A stretch of 58,667 nt of DNA from Pseudomonadales bacterium (GTDB taxonomy: Bacteria > Pseudomonadota > Gammaproteobacteria > Pseudomonadales > Azotimanducaceae), in assembly GCA_028280225.1 (NCBI GenBank), contig JANQMF010000015.1, positions 1 to 58,667 on the forward strand. The letters are read 5' to 3'. Made by a program: the position numbers and the translations under genes. The number at the start of each line of letters is the position of its first letter. Within the stretch, counting starts at the first letter, position 1. The notes below the pieces were generated by a model. The model did not search any database, was not told the origin of the DNA, and saw only the letters and a program-made list of their open reading frames with translations. Shown here in pieces: positions 29,280 through 38,800 of this stretch.

Positions 29280-29785
29280 ATGGTGCGGAACTGATTGACG
29301 GCGCACACGCCCAGCAGGATAAATCCGACCAACGTCCATCCCGGAATAGAGATACCAAGCACAGACCAGCTCACCTGGGCACAATCACCGGTGCCCGAGG
29401 TCATGGCAATGAGCAGATCACTTAAGGGAAAAGCTTCCAGCATGTATTGCAAGTCCGGACCACAAGCCGGGTGTTGCTCAACGGGTAAGCTTTGCAGCCA
29501 GAGTTGACGAATGGAAAACCCGGCACCAACCACGCAGGCACACAAACTCAGCAGCGGATAGATGCCCCAGCGGGGATTGTGCAGCAGTGAAATGTAGCTG
29601 ATCAGGCCCGCCACCAGCACCCACAGGCGCTGCATCATACAAAGGGGGCAGGGCGCCAGGCCCATGATATGTTCCATAAACAGGGCAACGACCATCAGGC
29701 CACCGGCAAACAGGCAGCTCAGGGTAGCCCACTGTTGGGGCAGACTGCCGCTAAAGCCCAGATCCAGGTTTAAGGGTTTGGCCAT
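29270..29785 (-). CDS. dsbB: Disulfide bond formation protein DsbB
   Basis: This roughly 171-residue inner-membrane quinone reductase has four helices and reoxidises DsbA. The first periplasmic pair is in A-P-C-P-L-C-M-M-Q-R and the second-loop cysteines are at H-P-A-C-G-P-D and G-D-C-A-Q. ATG 29785 is preferred; a TTG at 29800 overlaps the stop of the upstream oxidoreductase (TTGA) and could be the real coupled start, adding five residues. The stop codon lies inside a 14-bp tandem repeat. Confidence 0.92.
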   Translation of the reverse strand: MAKPLNLDLGFSGSLPQQWATLSCLFAGGLMVVALFMEHIMGLAPCPLCMMQRLWVLVAGLISYISLLHNPRWGIYPLLSLCACVVGAGFSIRQLWLQSLPVEQHPACGPDLQYMLEAFPLSDLLIAMTSGTGDCAQVSWSVLGISIPGWTLVGFILLGVCAVNQFRTMDR

Positions 29786-29796
29786 AATATTGCTGC

Positions 29797-30777
29797 TCAA
29801 GAATTAATGTTCAGGACAACTTTGCCCACCGCCTGACGTTGGGCCAGACAGTTAAGGGCATCGGTATATGCCTCAAAGGGATACTCTTTGCCCACCAGAG
29901 GGTTAATCTTGCCCGCCGCAAAAAAATCCATAATTTCGCTGAAATTCTGCCGGCTTTGGTCGGGCTCCCGGGCAGACCAGGCGCCGTAAAAAACACCGAC
30001 CACCTGGCAACTTTTTAACAGTATCAGATTGGTGGGTACCCGCGGAATGTCGCCGCCCACAAATCCGATAATCAACACCCGGCCGTACCAGTTCACACAG
30101 CGCATACACTGGTCGAACAAGGGTCCACCCACCGGGTCGTAAATCACGTCAGCCCCCCAGCCTTCGGTCAGTGCTTTAACCTTTTCTTTGAGTTCACCGT
30201 CAGCGTAGTTGATGACCTCATCAGCCCCAGCTTGTTTAGCGATGGCGAGTTTTTCGTCGGTGCTGGCGGCAGCGATCACCCGGGCGCCCATGGCCTTGCC
30301 TAATTCCACCGCGGCAATACCCACGCCGCCCGCGGCACCCAATACCAGCAGGTTTTCTCCCGGTTGCAGATCAGCGCGTTGTTTCAGGGCATAGTAGGAG
30401 GTGCCGTAGGTGGTATTCATGCCGGACGCCTGGGCGAAGGTCATGTTGCCGGGTTTGGCGCGTAGTCTACCCACAGGTACCACAATACTTTGCGCAAAAC
30501 AGCCATGGCCAATGCCGCCGAATACCTCATCCCCAACCTGCCACTGGCTGACATCGTCGGCGGTTTCCGTAATAACCCCGGAAAACTCACCACCCGGCGA
30601 AAAGGGCAGGTCGGGTAAATTCTGATATTTCCCCTCAACCATCAGTACATCCGGGAAATTCAGGCCGCTGGCTTTGACCTCAACCTTCACCTGGCCCGGT
30701 CCAACCTCGGGGACGGGCACGTCTTCAATACGCAGATCTTCCGTGGGGCCATAGGCATGACACAGTACAGCTTTCAA
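29797..30777 (-). CDS. NADPH:quinone oxidoreductase family (zinc-independent MDR) protein
   Basis: This 326-residue medium-chain dehydrogenase/reductase of the quinone-oxidoreductase group has an N-terminal GroES-like domain with G-L-N-F-P-D-V-L. A Rossmann domain carries V-L-G-A-A-G-G-V-G at about 140. No zinc-binding cysteines are present. The TTG at 30777 was chosen because AAAGGA lies 6 bp upstream and the protein then starts at the usual M-K-A-V-L; an ATG at 30810 is possible but adds unrelated residues. Probable reductant of quinones or enones. Confidence 0.88.
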   Translation of the reverse strand: MKAVLCHAYGPTEDLRIEDVPVPEVGPGQVKVEVKASGLNFPDVLMVEGKYQNLPDLPFSPGGEFSGVITETADDVSQWQVGDEVFGGIGHGCFAQSIVVPVGRLRAKPGNMTFAQASGMNTTYGTSYYALKQRADLQPGENLLVLGAAGGVGIAAVELGKAMGARVIAAASTDEKLAIAKQAGADEVINYADGELKEKVKALTEGWGADVIYDPVGGPLFDQCMRCVNWYGRVLIIGFVGGDIPRVPTNLILLKSCQVVGVFYGAWSAREPDQSRQNFSEIMDFFAAGKINPLVGKEYPFEAYTDALNCLAQRQAVGKVVLNINS

Positions 30778-30886
30778 TGTTGATCCTTTATTACGATAAA
30801 TTGTCAGCACCCTAGGGTACTGGTGGAATTTGAATGGTCAACTATCCTTAGTTTGGATTGAGCACAAGACTGCCAAGGAGTGCGTC

Positions 30887-31342
30887 ATGCAACAATATGC
30901 CGAGCTAAAGGTCAGAATGTACACCGCATTGGTGCTCAGCGTGGTGGGGTTGCTTGCCTATGTCACCGCGTCGGCTGAAGAAGCCTTACCCGATACCCCC
31001 CAGGCCATTGGCGGGGTGGTCCGTTACGTGGAGCTTAAACCCACATTTGTCGCCAACTTTGGGGTCTCCGACGCCGGGGCTCTGCGTTATGTGCGTGCTG
31101 ATGTGACGGTGCGGGTTTCCAACAAAGACGCGGAATATGCCACCCGGTATCACCTGCCCGCATTGCGTAACAGTCTGGTCCTGCTGTTGTCTCGCCAGGA
31201 TGAATCCACGGTATCCAGCGCGTCGGGACGGGAGACGTTAAAAGCAGAAGCTTTACAGGAACTGCGGGAGGTTCTGGAAGCGGAAGAAGGTGAGGGCCAT
31301 ATCGACGATTTAATGTTCACTAACTTTGTGGTGCAGCGATAA
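30887..31342 (+). CDS. FliL-like membrane protein
   Basis: The 151-residue protein has one N-terminal membrane helix (about 11-32) and a FliL-type periplasmic domain: Y-V-E-L-K-P-T-F-V-A-N-F near 50, R-Y-V-R-A-D-V-T-V-R-V, and the long alpha helix ending V-L-E-A-E-E-G. AAGGAG at 30875-30880 sets the start. FliL domains surround the flagellar stator, but no other flagellar gene is nearby, so this may belong to the non-flagellar group. It overlaps the convergent acpH by 23 bp. Confidence 0.82.
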   Translation: MQQYAELKVRMYTALVLSVVGLLAYVTASAEEALPDTPQAIGGVVRYVELKPTFVANFGVSDAGALRYVRADVTVRVSNKDAEYATRYHLPALRNSLVLLLSRQDESTVSSASGRETLKAEALQELREVLEAEEGEGHIDDLMFTNFVVQR

Positions 31343-31958
31343 CGTCAAAAGCATTCCAGGTTTGCCAGTGGGCACGCAGGTCCGGATAAAGTTGTACAAA
31401 GTCCGTTTCCACCTCGGGTGTTAAGCGGCGGCACGCACTGATCACCTCTGCCTTGCCGGGTGGCTGTTGTAGACGGCGCAGCACCGATTCCAATCCCACC
31501 ACCACCGCATCCCAGTTCTTGTAGTGGTGGAGTAGATCCACCCGTTCCATATAGTTGACGAATTTTTGCCCCCGTTGGGGCAGATAGTGTTGATATACCC
31601 GAATGCTGGCATAACAAACCCGGCTGAACTCTGCCAGGTCCGGCTCATAGTATTTGTGCCAGCGATTGGCCAGATGATAGTCCGCCAGCAGGTCCAGAAA
31701 AATGGGTGCGAGCCTGCGTAAGTTTGTTGGGAAACGATTACTGCCGGTCTTCACCGCCGGGTGTTGATTGGACAGCGCGTCTATTTTCCGGTGCAGGTGA
31801 ACACCGGCCTGTAAGGGCCGGGGCCATGCAGGGTTGACCAGCCCCTTGGCAAAATCGCCGATCACGGCGCCGGCCACCAACCCCTCTTGTTCTTTCTGGT
31901 TACAATGCCACTGCTTCGCAGCGTCCGTGGCCAGGGCACAATGGGCTAGAAAGTTCAT
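31320..31958 (-). CDS. acpH: ACP phosphodiesterase (AcpH/DUF479)
   Basis: This 212-residue HD-like hydrolase removes 4'-phosphopantetheine from acyl carrier protein. M-N-F-L-A-H at the N-terminus, A-V-I-G-D-F-A-K-G (the likely metal Asp), H-L-H-R-K-I-D and L-L-A-D-Y-H-L-A are the family motifs. Length is normal for the family. Biological need for the reaction is not well understood. Confidence 0.92.
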   Translation of the reverse strand: MNFLAHCALATDAAKQWHCNQKEQEGLVAGAVIGDFAKGLVNPAWPRPLQAGVHLHRKIDALSNQHPAVKTGSNRFPTNLRRLAPIFLDLLADYHLANRWHKYYEPDLAEFSRVCYASIRVYQHYLPQRGQKFVNYMERVDLLHHYKNWDAVVVGLESVLRRLQQPPGKAEVISACRRLTPEVETDFVQLYPDLRAHWQTWNAFDVIAAPQS

Positions 31959-31982
31959 TGCATCTGCCTGGGGTGGCGGATA

Positions 31983-33524
31983 TTAGAGGGCCAGATAATG
32001 TTCGAGGAATTCGGCAAAACTCTCACTATCGGCATCTTCAATGGCCTTTTGCTCAATAACCGAGGTATTTACCTGGGCGTTAAACTGCTCAAGCTGGCTG
32101 TTAGACATTGGGCTGTCGGTAAAATGCGCCTTGTGTGCAAGGGCCTGGTTCATACTGAATCGGAAAAAGGGAATCGCCTGGTCGCGCATGTTCTTAAGGA
32201 CATGGGCAGATGGGGTCTCCTGGGGGTCGTTCAGTTTTATCCGCTGTTCCGCCACGGTTTCCTGATAAAGGCTGATGCCGGCGGCACTATCCAGGGCTGC
32301 GGCAATTTTTTCACAGGCGTTAAGAATCTCATTACCCCAGTCGAGTCTGGAAATCGACCCCTGGGTCAACATGTACAGCTCCAGCCCCGGGGCGCGGCCC
32401 TGCTCCACAACCAGCAACTGGTTGGCGCCGATTTTTTTTATCTCTGCTTCGCTGTCGCTGGGGCTGTCGGCTAGCAGACAGTAGAGCAAAAACGTATCCA
32501 GAAAGCGCATTTCTTTTGCGCTGATTCCTGCCGGCAGGAACGGATTCAGGTCCATACAGCGGACTTCCACATACTCAACCCCCCTGGCGCGTAAGGCGGC
32601 AACAGGCCGCTCCCCTGGGTTGGTGCGCCTTTTGGGCCGAATTGTGCCGTAAAATTCGTTTTCGATCTGTAACACAGCAGCGTTAAGTTGCTGGTACTTA
32701 CCGTCCTTGGTTACACCGTGGGCTTCGTATTCCGGATAAATCCAGCGCAGTGCCGCTTCCATGGAGTGGGCATATTCGTTCAGTGAGTTATAGGAAATAT
32801 TCAGTTGGCTTTGGGCATTGCTTTGATAACCCAACGGCCCCATGCGCAGGCTGGTGGCGTAAGGTAGATGTTGGGAGCCTTCATCAAAGGGTTGCAGACT
32901 GTGTTCCAGTTGATTAGTGAACGAACGACACACTGCAGGGGAGGCGCCAAACAGATAAATCAGTAACCAGGACCAGCGGCGAAAGTTGCGGATCAAACTA
33001 AAGTAGTGGTGGGTAATCTCATCCTGGCTGTTGACCCCAAGAGCTTGCCACAAACTCTGGGGCAAGGAAAAATTGTAGTGGATGCCCGAAATGGTTTGCA
33101 TCAACCGGCCGTAACGCAAACCCAGACCCAGGCGATATACGGTTTTAGCCTTGCCGATATTCGAGCTGCCGTATTGCCCCACGGGAATATCCTGGTCGGC
33201 ACCGACAATGCAAGGCATGCTGCTGGGCCACAACAACTCGTCGTTCAGATTGTGATAGACAAAGCGGTGAACGTCCTCAAGTTGGATGAGGCAATCCTCC
33301 GGATTAGCGTGTACGCCGGTGATCAGTTCAAGTTGTGCCTCGGAAAAGTCTGTGGTGATACTCGGGTGGGTCAGCGGCGAGCCCAAGGCCGGAGGGTGAG
33401 GCAGTTTGGACAACGAGCCGTCTTGGGCAACCCGCAAACTTTCTTTTTCAACACCCCGCCGCAGTAAATGGGCTCCTGACGCGGGGCCTGCAAGTGTTTT
33501 AAGGTGTGCGGGGTTAATTTGCAA
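31983..33524 (-). CDS. gshA: Glutamate-cysteine ligase
   Basis: This 513-residue type 1 (proteobacterial) gamma-glutamylcysteine synthetase catalyses the first step of glutathione synthesis. It has G-V-E-K-E-S-L-R-V near residue 25, I-T-T-D-F-S-E-A-Q-L-E-L-I-T-G, G-I-H-Y-N-F-S-L-P and V-E-Y-V-E-V-R-C-M-D-L-N-P-F. Length fits the E. coli class. It is separated from acpH by 24 bp on the same strand. Confidence 0.96.
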   Translation of the reverse strand: MQINPAHLKTLAGPASGAHLLRRGVEKESLRVAQDGSLSKLPHPPALGSPLTHPSITTDFSEAQLELITGVHANPEDCLIQLEDVHRFVYHNLNDELLWPSSMPCIVGADQDIPVGQYGSSNIGKAKTVYRLGLGLRYGRLMQTISGIHYNFSLPQSLWQALGVNSQDEITHHYFSLIRNFRRWSWLLIYLFGASPAVCRSFTNQLEHSLQPFDEGSQHLPYATSLRMGPLGYQSNAQSQLNISYNSLNEYAHSMEAALRWIYPEYEAHGVTKDGKYQQLNAAVLQIENEFYGTIRPKRRTNPGERPVAALRARGVEYVEVRCMDLNPFLPAGISAKEMRFLDTFLLYCLLADSPSDSEAEIKKIGANQLLVVEQGRAPGLELYMLTQGSISRLDWGNEILNACEKIAAALDSAAGISLYQETVAEQRIKLNDPQETPSAHVLKNMRDQAIPFFRFSMNQALAHKAHFTDSPMSNSQLEQFNAQVNTSVIEQKAIEDADSESFAEFLEHYLAL

Positions 33525-33667
33525 AATTCAGCCGCCAAGTGTCCGGGCGGGCTACGTTAGGGGGTCGCTGCCCCAGCGTCAACCGCTGTCAGACCAAACC
33601 GGGGTAATTCTCCGCCGGCCCAATGCATGCTTATAAGGGCCAAGCACCATACTTTGCAGGTAGTCTG

Positions 33668-35227
33668 CTAGTTCTGAGGGCCCGCGGCAACGATGGAGGG
33701 ATCCACCTCAAACTTGGCAAAGTTCTCAACAAACTTGGCTATCAGCGCTTGCGCAGCGGTATCGTATGCACCCGCATCCGCCCATGCTTTACGTGGGTTC
33801 AATAAGTTGGCATCAACATCGGGTACCTGGGTGGGCACCTCCAGATTGAAGCCGTCCAGGTGTTCAGTTTCCACATTGTGCAGGGCACCGCTTTGGATGG
33901 CAGCAATAATCGCCCGGGTGGTGGGAATGCTGAAGCGCTGTCCCACGCCGTAACCACCACCGGTCCAGCCGGTGTTAACCAGGTATACCTGCGAGCCGAA
34001 CTCTTCAATGCGCTTGATCAGCAGGTCTGCATAGACCCCGGCCGGGCGTGGAAAAAATGGTGCGCCAAAACAGGTGGAGAAGGTTGCCGAATAAGCTTCG
34101 GTGGAACCGATCTCGGTGGAGCCCACCTGCGCAGTATAGCCTGACAGGAAGTGATAAGCCGCGGCCTGTTTTGACAAAATTGACACCGGCGGCAGCACGC
34201 CGCTTACATCACATGTCAGGAAAATGATGTTGTTGGGTTCGCCTGCCCTGTTCTCCGGCACGCTTTCGGCGATGTTGGCGCGGGGATAACAAGCCCGGGT
34301 ATTTTCCGTCAGCGAGCTGTCCGAGTAGTCCGGCTCCCGGGTTTCTTCATTGATCACTACATTTTCGACAATTGCTCCAAAGCGGATGGCGTCATAGATA
34401 ACCGGTTCGTTTTCGCGGCTTAAGTCGATGCACTTTGCATAACATCCACCTTCAAAGTTAAACACCGTGCCCTTGCCCCAGCCGTGTTCGTCGTCACCAA
34501 TCAGCAAACGGGACGGGTCGGCTGACAAGGTTGTTTTGCCGGTCCCTGACAAGCCGAAAAACAACGTCACGTCACCGCCATCACCCATGTTGGCGGAACA
34601 GTGCATGGGCAGAACATCTTTTTCGGGCAGCAGGAAATTCAAAACCGAGAACATCGACTTTTTCATTTCTCCGGCATAACGCATACCGGCAATCAGGACC
34701 TTGCGCTGGGCAAAGTTAATCATCACCGTGCCGTCACTGTTGGTGCCGTCCCGTTCCGGGCGGCACTCAAAGGTAGGTGCGTTAACAATTTGCCAAACTT
34801 CTTTGTTGTGTGGGTTGTAGTATTCGGGACTGATAAACAAAGCCCGTCCAAACAATGAATGCCAGGCATATTCGGTGGTCACCTCAATAGGCAGGTAGTG
34901 TTCCGGGTCTGCCCCCACGTGTAGATTTGAAGTATAGGTTTCGTGTCCGCTGATATGGACCTGTACCCGATCCCACAGGGCATCAAATATGTCGTTGGAG
35001 ATGGGCTGATTAATTGGGCCCCAGTGAATCGACTCCGAAGTAGACGGCTCGTCGACGATAAAACGGTCTTTGGGTGAACGTCCGGTGCGGTGGCCGGTCT
35101 CTACAACAATGGCGCCATTGGCGGCAAAACGACCCTCGCCACGCATAACCGCATGTTCCGCCAGACTGGCAGACGTCAGGTTGGTGTAGGTCTCGTTTTT
35201 CATCACGGTTTCTATTTCGGCTGCCAT
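33668..35227 (-). CDS. pckA: Phosphoenolpyruvate carboxykinase (ATP)
   Basis: The 519-residue ATP-type PEPCK converts oxaloacetate to PEP in gluconeogenesis. Kinase-1a P-loop [13 protein letters not shown], metal site [13 protein letters not shown] and the N-terminal [10 protein letters not shown] are intact. ATG 35227, preceded by AGGA, was kept; an ATG eight codons later is possible. The upstream region has repeated ACAAA-type motifs on the coding strand. Confidence 0.96.
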   Translation of the reverse strand: MAAEIETVMKNETYTNLTSASLAEHAVMRGEGRFAANGAIVVETGHRTGRSPKDRFIVDEPSTSESIHWGPINQPISNDIFDALWDRVQVHISGHETYTSNLHVGADPEHYLPIEVTTEYAWHSLFGRALFISPEYYNPHNKEVWQIVNAPTFECRPERDGTNSDGTVMINFAQRKVLIAGMRYAGEMKKSMFSVLNFLLPEKDVLPMHCSANMGDGGDVTLFFGLSGTGKTTLSADPSRLLIGDDEHGWGKGTVFNFEGGCYAKCIDLSRENEPVIYDAIRFGAIVENVVINEETREPDYSDSSLTENTRACYPRANIAESVPENRAGEPNNIIFLTCDVSGVLPPVSILSKQAAAYHFLSGYTAQVGSTEIGSTEAYSATFSTCFGAPFFPRPAGVYADLLIKRIEEFGSQVYLVNTGWTGGGYGVGQRFSIPTTRAIIAAIQSGALHNVETEHLDGFNLEVPTQVPDVDANLLNPRKAWADAGAYDTAAQALIAKFVENFAKFEVDPSIVAAGPQN

Positions 35228-35601
35228 TTTGGTCCTGTTCGTAAATTAAACTGTAATTTGTGGCTTTACCGCCATCCCACCCAATCATCCTCCGCTTGGC
35301 CACCCACCGTGGTGGGTACCAAATATAGACAGATCCGGGCTCTGTACTTTTTTGTTTATTTGTAGGGGGGTGCCAAGTCTATAGACGTCATCAGGCGGTA
35401 GTTACCTGAATTTGTCTTGCGAATGTCTAAATTTGTTCGTATTTGTCCGTTAGTCCGAATTCTTCTTATGGGATCTACGTTTGTTATTTTTTGTTCGCTT
35501 TTGTCTTTTGCTGTTATTCGCGTATCTGTTTGCACAATCCCCGGGGCGAGCCTTGGCCGCCGTCGTGGATTATGCAGCGTAGGTCTTTTTTTGTATAGGC
35601 G
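35228..35601. other. pckA upstream region
   Basis: The 374 bp between hslO (end) and pckA (start), both on the minus strand, contain no gene. They hold a perfect dyad ACCCACC-GT-GGTGGGT at 35302-35317, a likely operator. A stretch from about 35405 to 35520 reads, on the pckA strand, as repeated GACAAA/GAACAAA motifs. The end near hslO is T-rich. Confidence 0.5.
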
Positions 35602-36567
35602 TTAGTGGCGCCCGGGTTTGTCCGCGCCGGGGGCCTCTGCGGAAAGGCGAGCGGTCAGGGCACCCACGTCCACGGCGTCGTAGGTATATTGTTGTCCACA
35701 AAATTCGCAGTTCACGGTAATTTCACCTTGTTCGTCCAGCAGTTGCTTAAGTTCAGCGGGGTCAAAAACCTTTAACGTGCGATCGGTCTTTTCCCGGCTG
35801 CAGGTACACCGGAACTCAAGCGGGCTTGGCGCGTGCAAGCGGCACGGCAACTGGGCAAATAGACGCCCCAGTAAGGTCTGGGGAGGCAGCGTTGCCAATT
35901 CCTCGTCACGTAGACTGCCGGCCAGGGTTTCCAGGGTCTGCCAGGCATCTTCGTGGGCGGCAAGCTCCAGTTCGGTGGCCAGATCCGGACTGGGCAGGCG
36001 CTGTAACAATAACCCGGTGATGATGTTGGGGTTGCCGGAAGATTGGGCAAAAAAAAGCCGGGTAGGCAATTGTTCCGAGGTCAAAAAGTAGTTTTCCAGG
36101 TTTTCCTCAAGGCTGGCCATGAGCAGGGGCACAAAGGCCTGGTAGGTTGTTTGCTGGCTTTGCTGATGTGGGATCAGCGAAAGGGCCAGTTGGGCCTCTG
36201 CTTCGCCGGCCCCGGGCTTGGGTGAAAGCCAGGCTGCAAGGCTGTCCGGGTTGTCCGGCCAGGGATGGTCTTCCGCGAAGTGGACAATGCCGCGCAGCAG
36301 GTTGTGTTCCCTGCACTCTGCCAGGGTTTGCCGGATCGCCCCGTGGCCCTTGGATTGCAGGGCAACAGCACCATCAAACTTCAGATTGTCGGCAAACATG
36401 GCAACGGCGGCGAACATTTTGCCCAACAGAAGGCGAACCGGGTCCGGGTAGTTATGAGCCAGACACGCATCGGCAATGGTTTGCTGCAAACGCACCCATT
36501 GACCGCGCACCGGCAGGGCATCAAAAGAAAAGCGATGCAGCACATCGGTGGACGGGGTTGGGCTCAA
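35602..36567 (-). CDS. hslO: Redox-regulated chaperone Hsp33
   Basis: The 321-residue holdase is activated by oxidation. The C-terminal zinc/redox switch has all four cysteines: C-T-C in F-R-C-T-C-S-R-E and C-E-F-C in V-N-C-E-F-C-G-Q. The N-terminal substrate-binding domain is complete. Its ATG overlaps the hslR stop (ATGA), so the two heat-shock proteins are coupled. A 20-residue C-terminal tail extends beyond the switch. Confidence 0.96.
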   Translation of the reverse strand: MSPTPSTDVLHRFSFDALPVRGQWVRLQQTIADACLAHNYPDPVRLLLGKMFAAVAMFADNLKFDGAVALQSKGHGAIRQTLAECREHNLLRGIVHFAEDHPWPDNPDSLAAWLSPKPGAGEAEAQLALSLIPHQQSQQTTYQAFVPLLMASLEENLENYFLTSEQLPTRLFFAQSSGNPNIITGLLLQRLPSPDLATELELAAHEDAWQTLETLAGSLRDEELATLPPQTLLGRLFAQLPCRLHAPSPLEFRCTCSREKTDRTLKVFDPAELKQLLDEQGEITVNCEFCGQQYTYDAVDVGALTARLSAEAPGADKPGRH

Positions 36568-37013
36568 AGGGAGTCCTCAGCCTGTTCCGGCGCGGTTTTG
36601 AGCTTGCGTAAATCGCGGCGTTGTTTTTTGGAAGGCTTTTGACTGGGTATCTTAAGCCCGGCCCTTTCCATACTGCGCTGAGCGCGCAGCTGCTCACGCT
36701 GTTCTATGCTTTGTGGCGTTTCGCTGTACAGTGTGGCCGCCACGGTGGCGGAACCGCGTTTGTCAGCCAGTTGTTCCACCAGGATGGTTTGTTCCACCAT
36801 CCCCCGCCGGATGGTGAGCGTGTCCCCCGCACGAATCTCTTTGGCCGGTTTGGTGCGCTTGCCGGACAGGTGGACCTTGCCTCCTTCGATGGCCGCCTTG
36901 GCCAGGGAACGGGTTTTAAAAAAACGTGCCGCCCACAGCCAGCGGTCAAGGCGAACCTGATCGGTTGAGGCAGGCGGGGGTTGATTGGGTGATTGGGTGG
37001 GTGTGCCTTGCAC
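36564..37013 (-). CDS. hslR: Heat shock protein 15 (S4 RNA-binding)
   Basis: The 149-residue protein has an S4 domain near 20-75: V-R-L-D-R-W-L-W-A-A-R-F-F-K-T-R and G-G-K-V-H-L-S-G. A Lys/Arg-rich tail follows, as in E. coli Hsp15, which binds stalled 50S subunits carrying peptidyl-tRNA. The N-terminus has an extra Pro-rich stretch of about 15 residues. GTG start 37013 shares a base with the yrfG stop (TAGTG). Confidence 0.93.
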   Translation of the reverse strand: MQGTPTQSPNQPPPASTDQVRLDRWLWAARFFKTRSLAKAAIEGGKVHLSGKRTKPAKEIRAGDTLTIRRGMVEQTILVEQLADKRGSATVAATLYSETPQSIEQREQLRAQRSMERAGLKIPSQKPSKKQRRDLRKLKTAPEQAEDSL

Positions 37014-37723
37014 TAATCAAATAAGTCACGAAAACAATTAAAGCTAGGATAACGCAAATCCAGGCGCTCAGCCCGATTAGAATCCGGTTGCGTAATACAC
37101 AACAGATGCTGGATACCCGCCGCGGCTGCCGCATCCAGGACGGGTTCGTTGTCGTCGATGAATAAGGTGCGGCGGGGGTCAAAAGGATGGTGCTGATGCA
37201 GCATCTGCCAAAATCTGGGATCTTCCTTGGGATAGCCATAGTCGTGGCTGGAGACCACAGCATCTACGCGAGCGGTAATGCCGGTATGTTTTTCCTTAAT
37301 GACAATAGAATCCCGGTGAGCATTCGTGGCAATGATGGCCGGGCGGCCAGTGGCTTCAAGCCAGGCTAAGAAGTCCACAACACCGCTGCGGTAGTCGATC
37401 ATTTCCGTCACAAGATTGTGCACATCGATCATGCTGATGCCGCAGTACCGGCTCCAGTAGTCGAAGCTATAGAAACTGATGGTACCGTGGATCTCATCCA
37501 TGTGGCGGTGCAACTGCGCCTTTGCCTGGGCAAGTTCGATCTTGGCTTGGTGGGCAAAAGCCGCGGGCACCAGGTCGTTCCAGACGTGGTTGTCGTAGTT
37601 CAGGTCGATCAGGGTGCCATCCATATCCAGCAATACGTGATCGATTTGCGACCAATCCACAAGATGTGAGAGCGGGCTACCGCTGGTCAGGTTGTTGAGA
37701 TCTAACGATGAGTTCGCGGGCAT
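37013..37723 (-). CDS. yrfG: GMP/IMP nucleotidase (HAD, YrfG)
   Basis: The 236-residue HAD hydrolase has motif I D-M-D-G-T-L-I-D-L near 33, I-A-T-N-A-H-R, Y-P-K-E-D-P-R-F and F-I-D-D-N-E-P-V-L-D. YrfG hydrolyses GMP and IMP in E. coli. The order yrfG-hslR-hslO-pckA is a conserved gammaproteobacterial arrangement and supports the assignment. Confidence 0.92.
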   Translation of the reverse strand: MPANSSLDLNNLTSGSPLSHLVDWSQIDHVLLDMDGTLIDLNYDNHVWNDLVPAAFAHQAKIELAQAKAQLHRHMDEIHGTISFYSFDYWSRYCGISMIDVHNLVTEMIDYRSGVVDFLAWLEATGRPAIIATNAHRDSIVIKEKHTGITARVDAVVSSHDYGYPKEDPRFWQMLHQHHPFDPRRTLFIDDNEPVLDAAAAAGIQHLLCITQPDSNRAERLDLRYPSFNCFRDLFD

Positions 37724-37978
37724 AGATACATCATGTCCTTTGGTGTAGTGGAATATTGTAAATGTAAGGTCCTATGACCGTGGCGGGCAAAATAAGTTTA
37801 GCCGTTTAACGCCACAACAGCGGGTAGGCAGCAATTTGTGGGTTCGGGCTCAAAAAACTGCGGTTTTATGTAAATTTTTCCCTTTAAAGTCTATAAGCTT
37901 ACGCACACTTTATTATAACCGTGTTAGCTGCATATGACAGACGGATTAACACAACAAAGGTGAGGGGTTAGGCTTTAT

Positions 37979-38800
37979 ATGGACAAGATTCCCACAGAAA
38001 GCGTCGAAGAATTGGCCTGGCAGGCCGGTGAGGCCATTCTTCAGGTTTACAACAGTGACTTTCAGGTGGAAAACAAAGCGGATGATTCGCCGCTGACTCA
38101 GGCAGACTTGGCTTCGCATCAGATTATCGTCGATGGCTTGGCCAGGGTTACACCGGATATCCCCATTATTTCCGAAGAGTCCGTGCCCCCGGACTTTAAC
38201 GAGCGCTCACAGTGGCCGCGATATTGGTTGATAGACCCGCTGGATGGCACCAAGGAATTTATCAACAAAAACGGCGAGTTCACCGTCAACATCGCCTTGA
38301 TTGAGGGTAATCGGGCGGTCTACGGTGTGGTGGGCGTCCCGGTACAGGGGAAGCTGTATGTTGGGGATGTGGCGGCCGGTTTGGCCGAATGCGTGGCAGG
38401 GGGCAATCGGACGCCCATTTCCGGGCGCAAGATGTCCGCGCAGCAACAGTCCCTGGTGGTTGTAGCCAGCCGGAGTCACGGCGGTGAGCGCCTGGAGCAG
38501 TATATTGACGGGTTGGCGGCGCGTTTCCCGCAAACTTCCCGCACCCCGGTGGGAAGCTCACTTAAGTTGTGTGTGCTTGCCGCCGGTGAGGCTGACCTGT
38601 ATCCGCGCCTGGGGCCAACCAGCGAATGGGATATTGCCGCGGCTCATGCGGTCCTGTCCGCGGCGGGTGGCCAGGTTTATGGTTTTGATCGGCAGATCTT
38701 GCCCTACAACAGCAAGGAGAGCTTGTTGAACCCGGATTTTCTAGCCGTGGCGGATGCGGGATTTAGCTGGTGGGAGGTACTGCCCGAGTATCAACCGTAA
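37979..38800 (+). CDS. cysQ: 3'(2'),5'-bisphosphate nucleotidase
   Basis: This 273-residue inositol-monophosphatase-fold enzyme removes PAP from sulfate assimilation. It has A-D-D-S-P-L-T-Q-A-D, I-I-S-E-E-S, the metal-binding W-L-I-D-P-L-D-G-T-K-E-F and a C-terminal P-T-S-E-W-D-I-A-A-A-H. It is divergent from yrfG across 255 bp. No intrinsic terminator is evident downstream. Confidence 0.94.
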   Translation: MDKIPTESVEELAWQAGEAILQVYNSDFQVENKADDSPLTQADLASHQIIVDGLARVTPDIPIISEESVPPDFNERSQWPRYWLIDPLDGTKEFINKNGEFTVNIALIEGNRAVYGVVGVPVQGKLYVGDVAAGLAECVAGGNRTPISGRKMSAQQQSLVVVASRSHGGERLEQYIDGLAARFPQTSRTPVGSSLKLCVLAAGEADLYPRLGPTSEWDIAAAHAVLSAAGGQVYGFDRQILPYNSKESLLNPDFLAVADAGFSWWEVLPEYQP

